A stretch of 64,000 nt of DNA, from NCBI GenBank assembly GCA_021810505.1, contig JAJZIR010000008.1, positions 42,735-106,734 of the forward strand. The letters run 5' to 3'. The first letter of the stretch is position 1, and each line of letters starts with the position of its first letter. Shown piece after piece: positions 1 through 9,313 of the stretch. The notes below the pieces were generated by a model. It was not told the origin of the DNA. It searched no databases and was given only the letters and a program-made list of their open reading frames with translations. Position numbers and translations under genes: made by a program. The stretch is from a bacterium. Lineage in GTDB: Bacteria > Deinococcota > Deinococci > Deinococcales > Deinococcaceae.

Positions 1-1601
1 AGCGGGACGATCGGGTGATCGTCCCGGAGCGCCTCCAACACCGCCGCCGCGGTGGAGCGCTTGTTGGTCAGGCGGGTTCTCTTGCCGCTAGCGAGCCGCA
101 GCTCATCGTACAGTACCCGCTCCAGCTGGTCGCGGCTGGCCACGTTGAAGGGATGGCCGGCCGCGGCAAAGATCTGCTCCTCCAGGGCAGCCAAGCGCTG
201 CGCGGCCACCTCGCTCAGGGCGCGCAAGTAGGCGGTGTCCAGCAGGATCCCCCTAGCTTCCATCCCGGCCAGAACCTCGGAGAGCGGGAGCTCGACGTCG
301 CGGTAGAGGCTGGCCAGAGGCCCCTGGAGCCTGGGGCGCAGCGCCAGGTCCAGCTGCTCGGCGACCTGAGCGCGCAGCGGGGGTGCGTCCGGCCAGGCGC
401 GGTCTAGGTGTCGCCTGACCGCCCCTTCCGGTGTCCCATCGGAAGAGTCGAGCAGGTAAGCCATCAAGAGGGGGTCTTCCCCGCTGCTGACCGCGCAATC
501 TTCCTGTTTGAGCCGGCCAGCCAGGCTCTTGGCCGCCACCGCGTTCAGCGCGCCGCGCAGCAACCAGGCCTGGCCTGGAGGGGGCTGGTAGAGGCTGCGC
601 CCATCCCAAGCCCCCAGCTCCAAGCCTCCTTCTGGGCCCAGGCGGTAACCGTAGTAGTGCGCGCCGGCAGGCGGCTCGGGGAGCTCTAGGACTTCCGGAT
701 CGGCAGGGACCTGGGCGCCGCCTTGGGAAAGAGGCTGCAGAAAAGCTTCCAGCTCAGCCGACAGACCGCTGAACTCCAAACTGTGCAGAGCAGACATCAG
801 CTCGGGGAGCTGAGGGCGCAGGCTGCGCAGCTCTCCCCAGTCCATGGGGAGGTCCAGATCGGTGACGATCTTGCTCAGGCGGCGGCTGAGCAAGATCTGC
901 TCTAGGCTGGCCTGGAGCAGGCGGGCGGTCTTGGGGGGTTCCAGCGTACCTCTCTGCAGGACGTCTAGGATAGCGTCCAGGCTGCCGTAGCGGGCCAGCA
1001 GCGCCGCAGCCCCGACAGGACCGATACCCTTGGCCCCAGGGATGTTGTCGCTGGAGTCGCCGGTCAAGGCGCGATAGTCCACCCACTGATCGACGCGCAC
1101 GCCGTATTTATCCAAGACCTCTTGGGGACCGATGCGCTCGCCGGAAGCCCCTAACACCCAGATGCGCTCGCCGAGCAGCTGGTAGCTGTCGCGGTCCGAA
1201 GTGAGGATCGCCACGTCGAAGCCCCGTTCGGCGGCCTGCAGCGCCAGGCTGCCGATCACGTCGTCGGCCTCGTACCCGGGTAGCTCCAGGCGGATTAAGC
1301 CGATCAGATCGACCAGAGCGCGGATCCAGTCGATCTGCTGGGGAAGATCCGGGGGCGTAGCCGCCCGGCCGCCCTTGTAGTCTGCGTACTCTAGGTGCCG
1401 AAAGCTGGGAGCCGGGGGATCGAAGACGACCACCGGGGCAGCGCCCTCCTTGAGCAGGCGCAGCACCATGCGCAGGAATCCGAAGACCGCTTGTACCGGC
1501 TCTCCCCGGCTCGTGGTCAATGCCCGGATAGCGAAGTAGCTGCGGAAGGCCAGGGCGTGCCCGTCGATCAGCGTGATCCTCTCCACCGGAGCGGATGCCA
1601 T
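1..1601 (-). CDS. polA: DNA polymerase I, N-terminal ~533 residues (runs off left edge)
   Basis: Replicative and repair DNA polymerase, truncated by the window edge. My reading of the minus strand gives an N-terminal 5'-3' exonuclease domain (ITLIDGHALAFRSYFA near residue 10, DDVIGSLALQA near 112, LTGDSSDNIPGAKGIGP near 175-190). A central domain has the Taq-like motif GEDPLLMAYLLD but no DxE pair for 3'-5' exonuclease. The start of the polymerase domain is visible as FNVASRDQLERVLYDELRL and KRSTAAAVLEAL. These resemble Thermus Pol I, so proofreading is probably absent. The ATG at 1601 is chosen because TACACT lies exactly 6 nt upstream. It is divergent from ubiE. The catalytic polymerase motifs A-C lie outside the window. 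Confidence 0.95.
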   Translation of the reverse strand, partial: MASAPVERITLIDGHALAFRSYFAIRALTTSRGEPVQAVFGFLRMVLRLLKEGAAPVVVFDPPAPSFRHLEYADYKGGRAATPPDLPQQIDWIRALVDLIGLIRLELPGYEADDVIGSLALQAAERGFDVAILTSDRDSYQLLGERIWVLGASGERIGPQEVLDKYGVRVDQWVDYRALTGDSSDNIPGAKGIGPVGAAALLARYGSLDAILDVLQRGTLEPPKTARLLQASLEQILLSRRLSKIVTDLDLPMDWGELRSLRPQLPELMSALHSLEFSGLSAELEAFLQPLSQGGAQVPADPEVLELPEPPAGAHYYGYRLGPEGGLELGAWDGRSLYQPPPGQAWLLRGALNAVAAKSLAGRLKQEDCAVSSGEDPLLMAYLLDSSDGTPEGAVRRHLDRAWPDAPPLRAQVAEQLDLALRPRLQGPLASLYRDVELPLSEVLAGMEARGILLDTAYLRALSEVAAQRLAALEEQIFAAAGHPFNVASRDQLERVLYDELRLASGKRTRLTNKRSTAAAVLEALRDDHPIVP

Positions 1602-1607
1602 GCCGTC

Positions 1608-1613
1608 AGTGTA
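1608..1613 (-). promoter_or_regulatory. Leaderless -10 element of polA
   Basis: TACACT followed by 6 nt and the polA ATG. There is no Shine-Dalgarno sequence. Matches the TAnnnT-N6-start pattern seen throughout the window. Confidence 0.55.
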
Positions 1614-1645
1614 CCCGCTCACAGGGCAGAGCAGCTGCTCCGTGG

Positions 1646-1651
1646 CATGAT
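1646..1651 (+). promoter_or_regulatory. Leaderless -10 element of ubiE
   Basis: CATGAT, 6 nt before the ATG at 1658. The first base deviates from TAnnnT, but the spacing fits the leaderless pattern and decides the start. Confidence 0.4.
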
Positions 1652-1657
1652 GGTCCC

Positions 1658-2377
1658 ATGTTGCCATCGCCCGGAGAAGACGCCGACAAGGCCGGGCCGG
1701 TAAGGGCCATGTTCAGCCAGATCGCCGGCAGCTACGACGCGCTCAACCGGCTCTTCACCGCTGGTATCGACCTGCTCTGGCGCAGGGAGGCAGCGTTGGA
1801 AGTGCTGTCCTGTGGGCCTAAGGAGGTGCTCGACCTGGCCACCGGCACCGGCGACCTAGCCCTCGCCCTGGCGCGGCTAGCCCCCGAGCTGGAGATCACC
1901 GCCTGCGATTTCACCGAGGCGATGCTGGAGCGGGCCAGGCACAAAGCCGAGCGGGCCGGGCTAGCGGTCCACTTCCTACAAGGCGACGCTCTGGCGCTAC
2001 CCTTCGGGGAAAACCGCTTCGACGCGGTGTGCTGCGCCTTCGGTTTCCGCAACTTCGCCGACTTCGGGGCGGCGCTGTCCGAGATCCTGCGGGTGCTGAA
2101 GCCCCAGGGCAAGCTGGTCATCTTGGAGCTCAGCCCGCCCGGGCGGTCGCTGACCAGCCTGCTCTACCGAGCGTACTTCGAGCAGCTGCTGCCGGTGCTG
2201 GGCGAGCGGCTGAGCGGCCAGGCCGCCTACCGCTACCTACCCGCCTCGGTGGCCGCCTTCCCCAGCCCAGAGGCTCTAGCCCAGCGGATGCGCAGCTGCG
2301 GCTTTCAAGCCCGCTACCGCAGGCTCAGCGGCGGTATCGCCGCACTGCACGTCGGGGTCAAGCCGGAGGTGGCGTGA
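1658..2377 (+). CDS. ubiE: Demethylmenaquinone methyltransferase (UbiE/MenG)
   Basis: SAM-dependent C-methyltransferase that makes menaquinone from demethylmenaquinone at the membrane. The 239-residue product has the family signature near the N-terminus (FSQIAGSYDALNRLFTAGID), the SAM-binding loop VLDLATGTGDLALALA, and the downstream motifs CCAFGFRNF and EILRVLKPQGKLVILE. Length and motif order are normal. The ATG at 1658 is preferred over an in-frame upstream codon because the homologous region starts just after it and a -10-like hexamer precedes it. It heads an overlapping run with the GidA-like gene, trmB and priA. Quinone synthesis fits a respiring aerobe, as does ctaA elsewhere in the window. 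Confidence 0.93.
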   Translation: MLPSPGEDADKAGPVRAMFSQIAGSYDALNRLFTAGIDLLWRREAALEVLSCGPKEVLDLATGTGDLALALARLAPELEITACDFTEAMLERARHKAERAGLAVHFLQGDALALPFGENRFDAVCCAFGFRNFADFGAALSEILRVLKPQGKLVILELSPPGRSLTSLLYRAYFEQLLPVLGERLSGQAAYRYLPASVAAFPSPEALAQRMRSCGFQARYRRLSGGIAALHVGVKPEVA

Positions 2378-3045
2378 AGGTCAGGTTAGCGATCGTCGGT
2401 GCCGGCCTGACCGGCTGCGAGCTGGCGCTGCAGCTGGCAGCCAGGGGGGTAGAGGCGCTGCTGATCACACCCGACTCGGCTACCATCGCCAGGCAGCACG
2501 ACCACAAACCCGCGATCCTGCCGCTGGACAGCCGCCTGGTCCAGTTCCCGCTGATGGACCGGAGCGGGGCAGCCAGGGCAGCCATCTCGGCCACCCCGGC
2601 GATCACCCTGCTCGAAGACTGGGTCTGTGGCCTGGATCCTGGACCGCCCATCGCGCTGCACACCCGCTCAGGCCAGGTCATCCAGGCGGAGCAGGCGGTA
2701 CTGGCGGTGGGGAGCTTTCTCGGGGCAGTGCTGCACCAAGACGGGGAGCACCGCTCCCAGGGGCGCGAGGGGGAACCCAGCGACGACCAGCTGCTGCTCA
2801 GGCTCTCGGCGCTGGGGGTCCCGCTGGAGCGGCACCACGCCAGCCGACCAGCCGGACCGTCTTGGCACGCCTACCTGGTAGAGTACTGGCGCATCAAGCC
2901 GGCCGGCCTGGATGGCTACCGGGTACGAGCGGTCCCGGGCCTGTGGGCCGCTGGCGCCTGCCGAGGTGCCGAACGCTACTGGGACGCGGTCGACGAGGGC
3001 CGGGAGCTGGCCGAGCTGCTGGCTAGTTCCCGGGAGCTGGCTTGA
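2374..3045 (+). CDS. GidA/TrmFO-like FAD-binding protein (short form)
   Basis: Small flavoprotein of about 223 residues with an N-terminal dinucleotide-binding motif (AIVGAGLTGCELALQLAARG). It also has a TrmFO/GidA-like C-terminal signature, GLWAAGACRGAERYWDAVDEG. It is about half the length of true TrmFO or MnmG, so a tRNA-modifying role is not assured. I recall short GidA-like proteins of this kind in Thermus and Deinococcus, but I know of no assigned function. The GTG start overlaps the ubiE stop by 4 nt (GTGA), indicating translational coupling. The stop overlaps trmB by 4 nt (TTGA). Confidence 0.75.
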   Translation: MKVRLAIVGAGLTGCELALQLAARGVEALLITPDSATIARQHDHKPAILPLDSRLVQFPLMDRSGAARAAISATPAITLLEDWVCGLDPGPPIALHTRSGQVIQAEQAVLAVGSFLGAVLHQDGEHRSQGREGEPSDDQLLLRLSALGVPLERHHASRPAGPSWHAYLVEYWRIKPAGLDGYRVRAVPGLWAAGACRGAERYWDAVDEGRELAELLASSRELA

Positions 3046-3986
3046 TCCTGAGGCTCGGCCAGCTCCCGGCCGGACCGGACCAGCAGGCCCTCTGGCCCCA
3101 GCTCCCGCCTGCGCCCTGGCACTTAGAGATCGGCTTCGGGGATGGGCGTTTCTGGCAAGCCCACCGCCTAGAGCTCGGCCCCACCAACTACTTGGGGGTG
3201 GAGCTGAGCGGAGCCAGCTTGTTGCGGGCGCACAGGCGGCTGGCCCGAGTGGAACGGGTCCTCCTGGTGCAGGCCTCGGCCCGCAGCCTGCTGGCTCTGG
3301 CCGTGCGTCCGGGAGCGCTGCAGCGCATCTACGTCAATTTCCCAGATCCCTGGCCCAAGCGCCACCACCTCCGCCACCGGCTGCTGCAGCGCGATTTCTT
3401 CACCCTGGCCGCCAGCCGGCTGGCCCAGGGAGGAGAGCTGTGGCTGAGCACCGATCACCCGGAGTATTTCACCTTCGCCCTGGGAGAAGCCCAGGCCAGC
3501 GGCTGCTTTGCCGCCCGCTGCGTGCCGGCGCCGGAAGCGGCTTCCCAGACCAAGTACGCCGCCAAGTGGCGCGCGCTGGGGCGGACGCTACAGCACGCTC
3601 GCCTGCGCCGGCTGCCCGGGTCCTACCCGGCCCCGGCACCCCATCCCGAAGGAGCCGCCGTGCCCCACAGCAAAGTCCGTCTCCCCTCCCCGCTGCGCTT
3701 GCCCGAGAGCAAGCAGGTCTACCGCTCCGGCCGGAGCGTCCTCATCCTGCTGGGCTGCTTCGGGAACGCGGAGGGCAGCGCATTCCGGTTGTTTTTCCGC
3801 AGCAGCGAACCCGATCTGGAACAAGACCTGTTGGTCAAGTTGGAGGCCAGAGAGGGCGGGACCTGGCTGGTCAGCCTGGACACCTTCGGAAGCCCGCTCA
3901 TCACCCCTCTGGCCCACCAGGCGGTGGCCAGGGCCACCGAACTGCTGCTGGCCGCTGGGGGGGAGCTGCTGCTGGCCGCCTACTGA
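3042..3986 (+). CDS. trmB: tRNA (guanine-N7)-methyltransferase with C-terminal extension
   Basis: Makes m7G46 in the tRNA variable loop. The SAM-binding motif EIGFGDGRFW lies near residue 30 and the hallmark NFPDPWPKRHHLRHRLLQRD near 105. The catalytic methyltransferase region ends near residue 215. About 100 further residues follow, beginning around HSKVRLPSPLRLPESK. Most bacterial TrmB proteins lack this tail, but the Thermus/Deinococcus lineage has one. The TTG start overlaps the preceding stop by 4 nt. The stop is directly followed by the priA ATG. Confidence 0.92.
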   Translation: MILRLGQLPAGPDQQALWPQLPPAPWHLEIGFGDGRFWQAHRLELGPTNYLGVELSGASLLRAHRRLARVERVLLVQASARSLLALAVRPGALQRIYVNFPDPWPKRHHLRHRLLQRDFFTLAASRLAQGGELWLSTDHPEYFTFALGEAQASGCFAARCVPAPEAASQTKYAAKWRALGRTLQHARLRRLPGSYPAPAPHPEGAAVPHSKVRLPSPLRLPESKQVYRSGRSVLILLGCFGNAEGSAFRLFFRSSEPDLEQDLLVKLEAREGGTWLVSLDTFGSPLITPLAHQAVARATELLLAAGGELLLAAY

Positions 3987-6224
3987 ATGTGGTCGGTCGC
4001 TTTTCCCGCCCCGCTGCCGGCCATGGACTACCTGGGCAGCGGGGCGGCTCCACTGGGTTGCCGGGTGCTGGTGCCTTGGCAGGGCGGGGTGCGGGTCGGC
4101 TTGGTGGTCGCCGAGGCCCAGACTGTGCGCGGCCACCTGCTCAAAGAGGCCATCGCTACCTTGGACCAGCAGCCCTGGGTGAGCCCAGCGGCCTGCCGGG
4201 CGCTGATCCGCCAGGCCGACCGGTCAGCTACCCCGGTGGGCCTGCTGCTGAGCGACCTGGTCGGCAGCGGCTTGGCGCCGGAGCTCGACCACCAGGTCCG
4301 CAGAGTGCCCAGCAGCGATCTGCGCGCTTTCGGCGAGGCGGCCGAGCGGGTTACCGAAGTGTGGACGGCGGCCTCTTCGCACCCTCAGGAGCTGCTCGAC
4401 CAGCTCAGGCGCCAGGGCCTGCTGCTCGAGCGGGCCAGCGCGCTGCCGCCCAGCGCGTGGGTCTACGCCGCTTGCGGGTGCCTGCAGGGCGGCTCGGCCA
4501 AGCAGAGGCAGGCCGCCGAAGTGCTGAGCACCGCAGGCCCCTTCGCCACCCTGCAGGAATGGTCCGAGGCTGCTCAGGTGGGCACCAGCGTCCTGCAGCG
4601 GCTGCTGGCCCAGGGAGTGGCCAGGCGGATCCGCCGCCCTAAGCGATTGGCCCAGGAGGCTGTGCCCAGCAGCGGGGTAGCGCCCAGGGGCGGGCCCTGG
4701 GAAGACCCCTCGGTCCAGCGCCTACACGGGGGGAAGGCCAGGGAGAGGCTCGGCGCAGTGGCCAAAGTCCTGCAGGGCGCCCTGGAGCGGGGGCAGAGCG
4801 CCTTGGTGCTCTGCCCGGACCACGCCAGCTTGCAGCGGCACCTGGCCGCCTTCGGTTTCCTAGGTCCCCTGCACTTCTCCGGGCGGCTGGACGCCGAGCT
4901 GCGCGAGCAGCTCTGGGCGGCTTGCCGCGAGGGGGGTCCTCGGTTGGCCGTCGGGAGCTACGCCGCGCTGTGCCTGCCCTTGCCGGAGCTGAGCCTGATC
5001 GCCGTCGAGGACGAAGGCAACGACAGCTACGCGCTCAAAGTGGGCAGCCAGCCCTTTTTGCCTGACCTAGCGGCCACCCTGGCCGAGGAGTTGGGTGCCA
5101 GGCTGCTGCTCTTCGGAGACATTCCGGCCAGCGAGAGCCTGCTTCGGCCCGGAATCACCCTGCCGCCGCCGCGCAGCCGCCTGCATGTGGTGGCGCTGGG
5201 TCAGGAGGCAGCTACCTACCCGGTCGGCCCGCTGTCGCTGCCAGCTCACCGGCTACCCAGGGACAGCTGGCCGCTCAGCAGCGCGCTCTTAAACGGCTTA
5301 CATCAGGTGGTGGAGCGGCAGCGGCAAGCGGTGGTGCTGGCACCCCGGCGCGGCTACAGCGCCCTGATCCGCTGCAGCCGCTGCGGCCACAGCCCCAGCT
5401 GCCCGCACTGCCAGGTGCCGCTGCGGCTGCACGCCGAGCAGCACCTGCTCAGCTGCGCCCAGTGCGGGCACCGCCAGGAAGCCCCCAGCCTCTGCCCGGA
5501 GTGCGGGGCGAGCCAGTGGGCGCCGCACGGCCCGGGCACCGAGTGGATCCGCCAAGCGCTGGCGCGGCAGTTCCCGGACGTCCCGATCTGGCAGCGCGAC
5601 GCCGACCACCGAGAGCCGCTCACCGAGCTGGCCTCGGGGCACAGCGGGTTGCTGGTGGCCACCCAGAGCGTGCTGCAGAGCGAGGCTCCCCCTGACCTAG
5701 CCCTGATCGCCATCAGCTTAGCGGACAGCTGGCTGGGCTGGCCGGACTTTCGGGCCTCGGAGCGCTTCCACCGCCTGTTGCGGCAGGCAGCCTGTTGGCA
5801 CCCCGAGCGGGCTCCTTTATTGGTGGTGCAGACCTACAGCCCGGAGCACCCCGCGCTGCGCAGCCTGGCCGAAGGCGAGGACGTCGCCGCCTACCTGCTG
5901 GCCGAACACCCCAGCCGCAAGGCCTTGGGCTATCCCCCCTTCGGGGCGCTGGCCTTGATCGAGGTCTCGGGGCGCAGCCAAGAGCTAGCCCTGGCCAGGG
6001 CCCAGCAGGCAGCGGCGGCTCTCCTGGAGGCTGGCGCCCTGCCGGCGCAGATCCGCGGACCTTCGGCTGGCATCCCGCCCAGGAGGGCCGGGCTGTACCG
6101 GGAGCTGCTGCTGCTGCGAGCGAAGAACCCAGAGGAGTTAGCCAAGTTGCTGCCCAAGTTACGGCAGCTGAGTGGGCCGCTGCCCCGGGTCGCTATCAAC
6201 CCTAGGCGCTTCCTGGCCGATTGA
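3987..6224 (+). CDS. priA: Primosomal protein N' (PriA), probable pseudohelicase
   Basis: Replication-restart protein of 745 residues. Four zinc-binding cysteine pairs are intact between about residues 460 and 510 (RCSRCGHSPSCPHC, SCAQCGHRQ, LCPECG), so the fold is retained. At the expected Walker A site (about 248-258) the sequence is LHGGKARERLG instead of GxTGSGKT. The DEEH box reads VEDEGNDSY. Both ATPase motifs are therefore broken without a frameshift. This matches the published description of Deinococcus radiodurans PriA as a pseudohelicase. It probably still binds forks and recruits DnaB-loading partners. The ATG follows the trmB stop with no gap. Confidence 0.93.
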   Translation: MWSVAFPAPLPAMDYLGSGAAPLGCRVLVPWQGGVRVGLVVAEAQTVRGHLLKEAIATLDQQPWVSPAACRALIRQADRSATPVGLLLSDLVGSGLAPELDHQVRRVPSSDLRAFGEAAERVTEVWTAASSHPQELLDQLRRQGLLLERASALPPSAWVYAACGCLQGGSAKQRQAAEVLSTAGPFATLQEWSEAAQVGTSVLQRLLAQGVARRIRRPKRLAQEAVPSSGVAPRGGPWEDPSVQRLHGGKARERLGAVAKVLQGALERGQSALVLCPDHASLQRHLAAFGFLGPLHFSGRLDAELREQLWAACREGGPRLAVGSYAALCLPLPELSLIAVEDEGNDSYALKVGSQPFLPDLAATLAEELGARLLLFGDIPASESLLRPGITLPPPRSRLHVVALGQEAATYPVGPLSLPAHRLPRDSWPLSSALLNGLHQVVERQRQAVVLAPRRGYSALIRCSRCGHSPSCPHCQVPLRLHAEQHLLSCAQCGHRQEAPSLCPECGASQWAPHGPGTEWIRQALARQFPDVPIWQRDADHREPLTELASGHSGLLVATQSVLQSEAPPDLALIAISLADSWLGWPDFRASERFHRLLRQAACWHPERAPLLVVQTYSPEHPALRSLAEGEDVAAYLLAEHPSRKALGYPPFGALALIEVSGRSQELALARAQQAAAALLEAGALPAQIRGPSAGIPPRRAGLYRELLLLRAKNPEELAKLLPKLRQLSGPLPRVAINPRRFLAD

Positions 6225-6273
6225 TTTCCCGCATCCGACCGGCCCGGCGGGACAAATGGCCGGAGGGGCTGGC

Positions 6274-6279
6274 TAGAAT
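6274..6279 (+). promoter_or_regulatory. Leaderless -10 element of MFS gene
   Basis: TAGAAT, 6 nt before the GTG at 6286. No Shine-Dalgarno sequence is present. Confidence 0.65.
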
Positions 6280-6285
6280 GCACTG

Positions 6286-7497
6286 GTGTTCCGGCGCGGC
6301 GATCCCCGGCTGATCCTGTTCCTGACTATCTTCGTGGCCATCTTGGGGCTGTCGGTCCTGTTCCCAGTTCTGGCTCCCCTGTCGGTGGCGCTGGGGCTGA
6401 GGCCCGACCAGGTGGGTTGGTTCAGCACGATCTACAGCTTGATGCAGGTGCTGACCGCGCCGATCTGGGGCCGGCGCAGCGAGCGGGTCGGGCGCAAACC
6501 GGTGTTGATCACCGGCTTGCTGGGTTACGGGATCTCCTTCGCTGCCTTTGGGGTTTTCGCCCATCTGGGACTCCATCACCTGCTCAGCGGCCTGCCCCTG
6601 TTCGCGCTGCTGCTGCTGGCCAGGGGCATCGGCGGCTCGCTGTCCAGCGCTACCCTACCCACCGCCCAGGCCTACATGGCCGATCTCAGCGACGCCGGCG
6701 GCCGCAGCGCGGCGATGGGGATGATCGGAGCTGCTTTCGGCCTAGGGATCGTCTTCGGCCCGGCTCTGGGCGGGCTGCTCTCCGAGCTGGGCCTGCTGGC
6801 CCCGATCTACTTCTCGGCCGGCCTGGCCCTGCTGGTCGCCCTGTTCGCCTGGAAAAAACTCAAGGAGTCCAGGCCCCAGGGGGCTGCCACCAGAGCCGAT
6901 TACCGCCCAGCCCTGCGCTTTGCGGTATGGACTTTCCTGATCACCGCCGCCCTCTACACCCTGGCCAGCGTGGGGATGGAGCAGACCATCGGCTTCTACA
7001 TCCAGGATCAGCTGGGCTTGCGCGGCACCGCTGCGGTCCAGAACATCGCGGTGATCCTCTCGATCTTCGGCTTCTCGGGAGCGGCCATCCAGGGCGGTGC
7101 TATCCGCCCGCTGAGCCGCCGTTTCGGGCAAATCAAGCTGATCTGGGCCGGCCTGCTGATCATGGCGGCGGGGATGTTCGCGGTACCGGCCACCCACAGC
7201 TTCCTGGCGATTACCTCAGCGCTGATCCTGATCGCGGTCGGCTCCTCTCTGATCGCTCCCAACCTGACCGCCGCCATCTCGCTGCAGGTGGGCCCAGACC
7301 TCCAAGGTACCGTGGCCGGAATGTCCAGCAGCGCGCTCGGGCTGGGCCGGATGTTGGGGCCGGTGATCGGAACCACACTGTTCCAGACCGTGTCGCAGGG
7401 TAGTCCCTACCTGTTCTCCGGGGGATTGCTGTTAGCTCTCCTGCTGTTCTCGCTGCTCAGCGCTCCCGCACTCACCCTGAGGGCCAGCCACAACTGA
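6286..7497 (+). CDS. MFS transporter, drug-efflux type
   Basis: Inner-membrane secondary transporter of 403 residues with about 12 hydrophobic segments. The loop after TM2 carries the MFS motif A variant GRRSERVGRKPVLI. Central features such as GMIGAAFGLGIVFGPALGGLL resemble the antiporter motif C seen in drug/H+ antiporters of the MdfA/TetA type. The substrate cannot be told from sequence. It is a monocistronic or lead gene with its own leaderless promoter, and purB follows with a separate promoter. The GTG start is fixed by the -10 spacing. Confidence 0.85.
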   Translation: MFRRGDPRLILFLTIFVAILGLSVLFPVLAPLSVALGLRPDQVGWFSTIYSLMQVLTAPIWGRRSERVGRKPVLITGLLGYGISFAAFGVFAHLGLHHLLSGLPLFALLLLARGIGGSLSSATLPTAQAYMADLSDAGGRSAAMGMIGAAFGLGIVFGPALGGLLSELGLLAPIYFSAGLALLVALFAWKKLKESRPQGAATRADYRPALRFAVWTFLITAALYTLASVGMEQTIGFYIQDQLGLRGTAAVQNIAVILSIFGFSGAAIQGGAIRPLSRRFGQIKLIWAGLLIMAAGMFAVPATHSFLAITSALILIAVGSSLIAPNLTAAISLQVGPDLQGTVAGMSSSALGLGRMLGPVIGTTLFQTVSQGSPYLFSGGLLLALLLFSLLSAPALTLRASHN

Positions 7498-7507
7498 AGG
7501 GCCGCGG

Positions 7508-7513
7508 TAGACT
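7508..7513 (+). promoter_or_regulatory. Leaderless -10 element of purB
   Basis: TAGACT, 6 nt before the GTG at 7520. Confidence 0.65.
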
Positions 7514-7519
7514 GCCCCG

Positions 7520-8824
7520 GTGATCGAGCGCTATCAGACCGAGGAGATGCGGGCGCTGTGGAGTGAGGCCGAGCGCTATCGCTGCTGGTGGGCGGTCGAG
7601 CTGGCCGCCGTGGAAGCCTGGAGCGAGCTCGGAACGGTACCCCGGGAAGCCGCCGGCGAGCTAGATCGCCGGTCCCGAGAGCAGCCGTTGGATCAGGCTT
7701 TCGCCGATCGGGTATCCCAGATCGAAGCGGTCACCCGCCACGACATCGTGGCCTTCACCACCGCGCTGAGCGAGCGCTACGGGGAAGCTGCCCGCTTCGT
7801 GCACTTGGGGCTCACCTCCACCGACGTAGTCGACACTGCGCTGAACCTGCAGCTCAGCCGGGCGCTGCAGCTGATCGAGCTGGCCGCGGGCGAGCTGCGA
7901 GGGACCTGCTTAGAGTTGGCGGTCCGCTACCGCCAACTCCCCTGCATCGGCCGTACCCACGGCATCCACGCCGAGCCGATGGTCTTCGGCCTGAAGTTCC
8001 TGAATTGGGCCGACGCCCTGGAGCGTGACCTGGCCAGGCTGCTGAGGGCCAGGTCCGGCATCGAGGTGGTGATGCTCTCCGGCTCGGTGGGAACCTACGC
8101 CCACGTCGATCCCGGGGTCGAGCGGTTGGTCGCGGCCAAGCTGGGCTGGGCGGCGGCCAAGGTGACCAACCAGACCTTGCCCCGCGACCTGCACGCCGAG
8201 GTCCTAGCGGCCTTGGCGCTGCTGGGAACCAGCTTAGAGCGGATCGCCCTGGAAATCCGACATCTGCAGCGCAGCGAGGTCCGGGAGGTCCTAGAGCCCT
8301 TCGATCCCGGCCAGACCGGCTCCTCGAGCATGCCCCACAAGAAGAACCCCATCGGCTCAGAGAATGTGACCGGTCTGAGTCGGCTGCTGCGATCCAACCT
8401 CCAGGCCGCCTTGGAGGACGTGGCGCTTTGGCACGAGCGCGACATCAGCCACTCCTCCGTCGAGCGGGTGGTCCTGCCCGACTCCACCACCTTGGCCCAC
8501 TTCGCAACCAGGCGGATGCAGGGGATCCTAGCTCGGCTGCGCGTCGATGAGCAGCGGGTCCAGCGTAACCTGGATCAGCTGGGCGGTCTGGTCTTCAGCC
8601 AGCGGGTCCTTCACCTGCTGATCGAGGCCGGGTTGCGCCGGGAGCAGGCCTACGGCATCGTGCAGCGGGCCAGCCTGCGCTGCTGGGAAACCGGGGAGCC
8701 CCTCCTGGAGCTGCTCACCTCCGATCCGGAGTTACCCATCAGCAGGGAACAGCTAGCTACCGCCTTCGACCTGAGCTGGTATCTACACTCGGTGCCAGCC
8801 ATCTATGCCCGCTTCGGCCTCTGA
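7520..8824 (+). CDS. purB: Adenylosuccinate lyase
   Basis: Catalyses two purine-pathway steps: SAICAR to AICAR, and adenylosuccinate to AMP, each with release of fumarate. The 434-residue product has the superfamily signature [20 protein letters not shown] near residue 270. It also has the active-site His segment [10 protein letters not shown] near 150 and the region [10 protein letters not shown]. Length is typical for the bacterial short form. It has its own leaderless promoter and no other purine gene is adjacent. Confidence 0.95.
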   Translation: MIERYQTEEMRALWSEAERYRCWWAVELAAVEAWSELGTVPREAAGELDRRSREQPLDQAFADRVSQIEAVTRHDIVAFTTALSERYGEAARFVHLGLTSTDVVDTALNLQLSRALQLIELAAGELRGTCLELAVRYRQLPCIGRTHGIHAEPMVFGLKFLNWADALERDLARLLRARSGIEVVMLSGSVGTYAHVDPGVERLVAAKLGWAAAKVTNQTLPRDLHAEVLAALALLGTSLERIALEIRHLQRSEVREVLEPFDPGQTGSSSMPHKKNPIGSENVTGLSRLLRSNLQAALEDVALWHERDISHSSVERVVLPDSTTLAHFATRRMQGILARLRVDEQRVQRNLDQLGGLVFSQRVLHLLIEAGLRREQAYGIVQRASLRCWETGEPLLELLTSDPELPISREQLATAFDLSWYLHSVPAIYARFGL

Positions 8825-8845
8825 GCGCCCCGGCAGCGCCCGTGT

Positions 8846-8851
8846 CAGACT
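8846..8851 (+). promoter_or_regulatory. Leaderless -10 element of thioesterase gene
   Basis: CAGACT, 6 nt before the GTG at 8858. The first base departs from TAnnnT but the spacing is exact. Confidence 0.45.
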
Positions 8852-8857
8852 AGCGGC

Positions 8858-9313
8858 GTGAAAGCGATCCAGGAGCGTTACCCCGAGGAGTTCGCCCACT
8901 GCTTCGGCTGCGGGACCGCGAACCCTTTCGGCCACCATATCCGCACCTACCGAGACGGCGGGGAGACCCGCACCGACTTCAACCCGCAGGACTTCCACAC
9001 CGCCCTGCCCGGCTTCGTCTATGGGGGGCTGATCGCCTCCCTGATCGACTGCCACTCGACTGGCAGCGCAGCGATCTTCGCCGCGCTGGCCAGAGACCTA
9101 CCGGAAGACGCCCCGGCGCCCCGCTTCGTCACCGCCCAGCTGCAGGTCGACTACCACAAGCCCACTCCGCTAGGGCCGCTGCAGCTGCGCGGCAGCCAGC
9201 TAGAGATCTCCGGCCGCAAGGTGGTCGTGTCCACCCAGCTCTACGCCCAAGGCCAGCGCTGCGCCAGCGGCCGGGTAGTCTGCGTGGAACTGCCGCCCGA
9301 TTGGGGCAAGTAG
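8858..9313 (+). CDS. PaaI-family hotdog thioesterase
   Basis: Cytosolic hotdog-fold protein of 151 residues that probably hydrolyses an acyl-CoA. It has the N-terminal CFGCGTANPFGHHI motif and the central GFVYGGLIASLIDCHS segment, where the GG and acidic residue form the active site in this family. The beta-strand signature TAQLQVDYHKPTPLG follows. The acyl chain cannot be predicted. It lies downstream of purB with its own -10-like element. Its last codons overlap the beginning of the EamA remnant. Confidence 0.8.
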   Translation: MKAIQERYPEEFAHCFGCGTANPFGHHIRTYRDGGETRTDFNPQDFHTALPGFVYGGLIASLIDCHSTGSAAIFAALARDLPEDAPAPRFVTAQLQVDYHKPTPLGPLQLRGSQLEISGRKVVVSTQLYAQGQRCASGRVVCVELPPDWGK

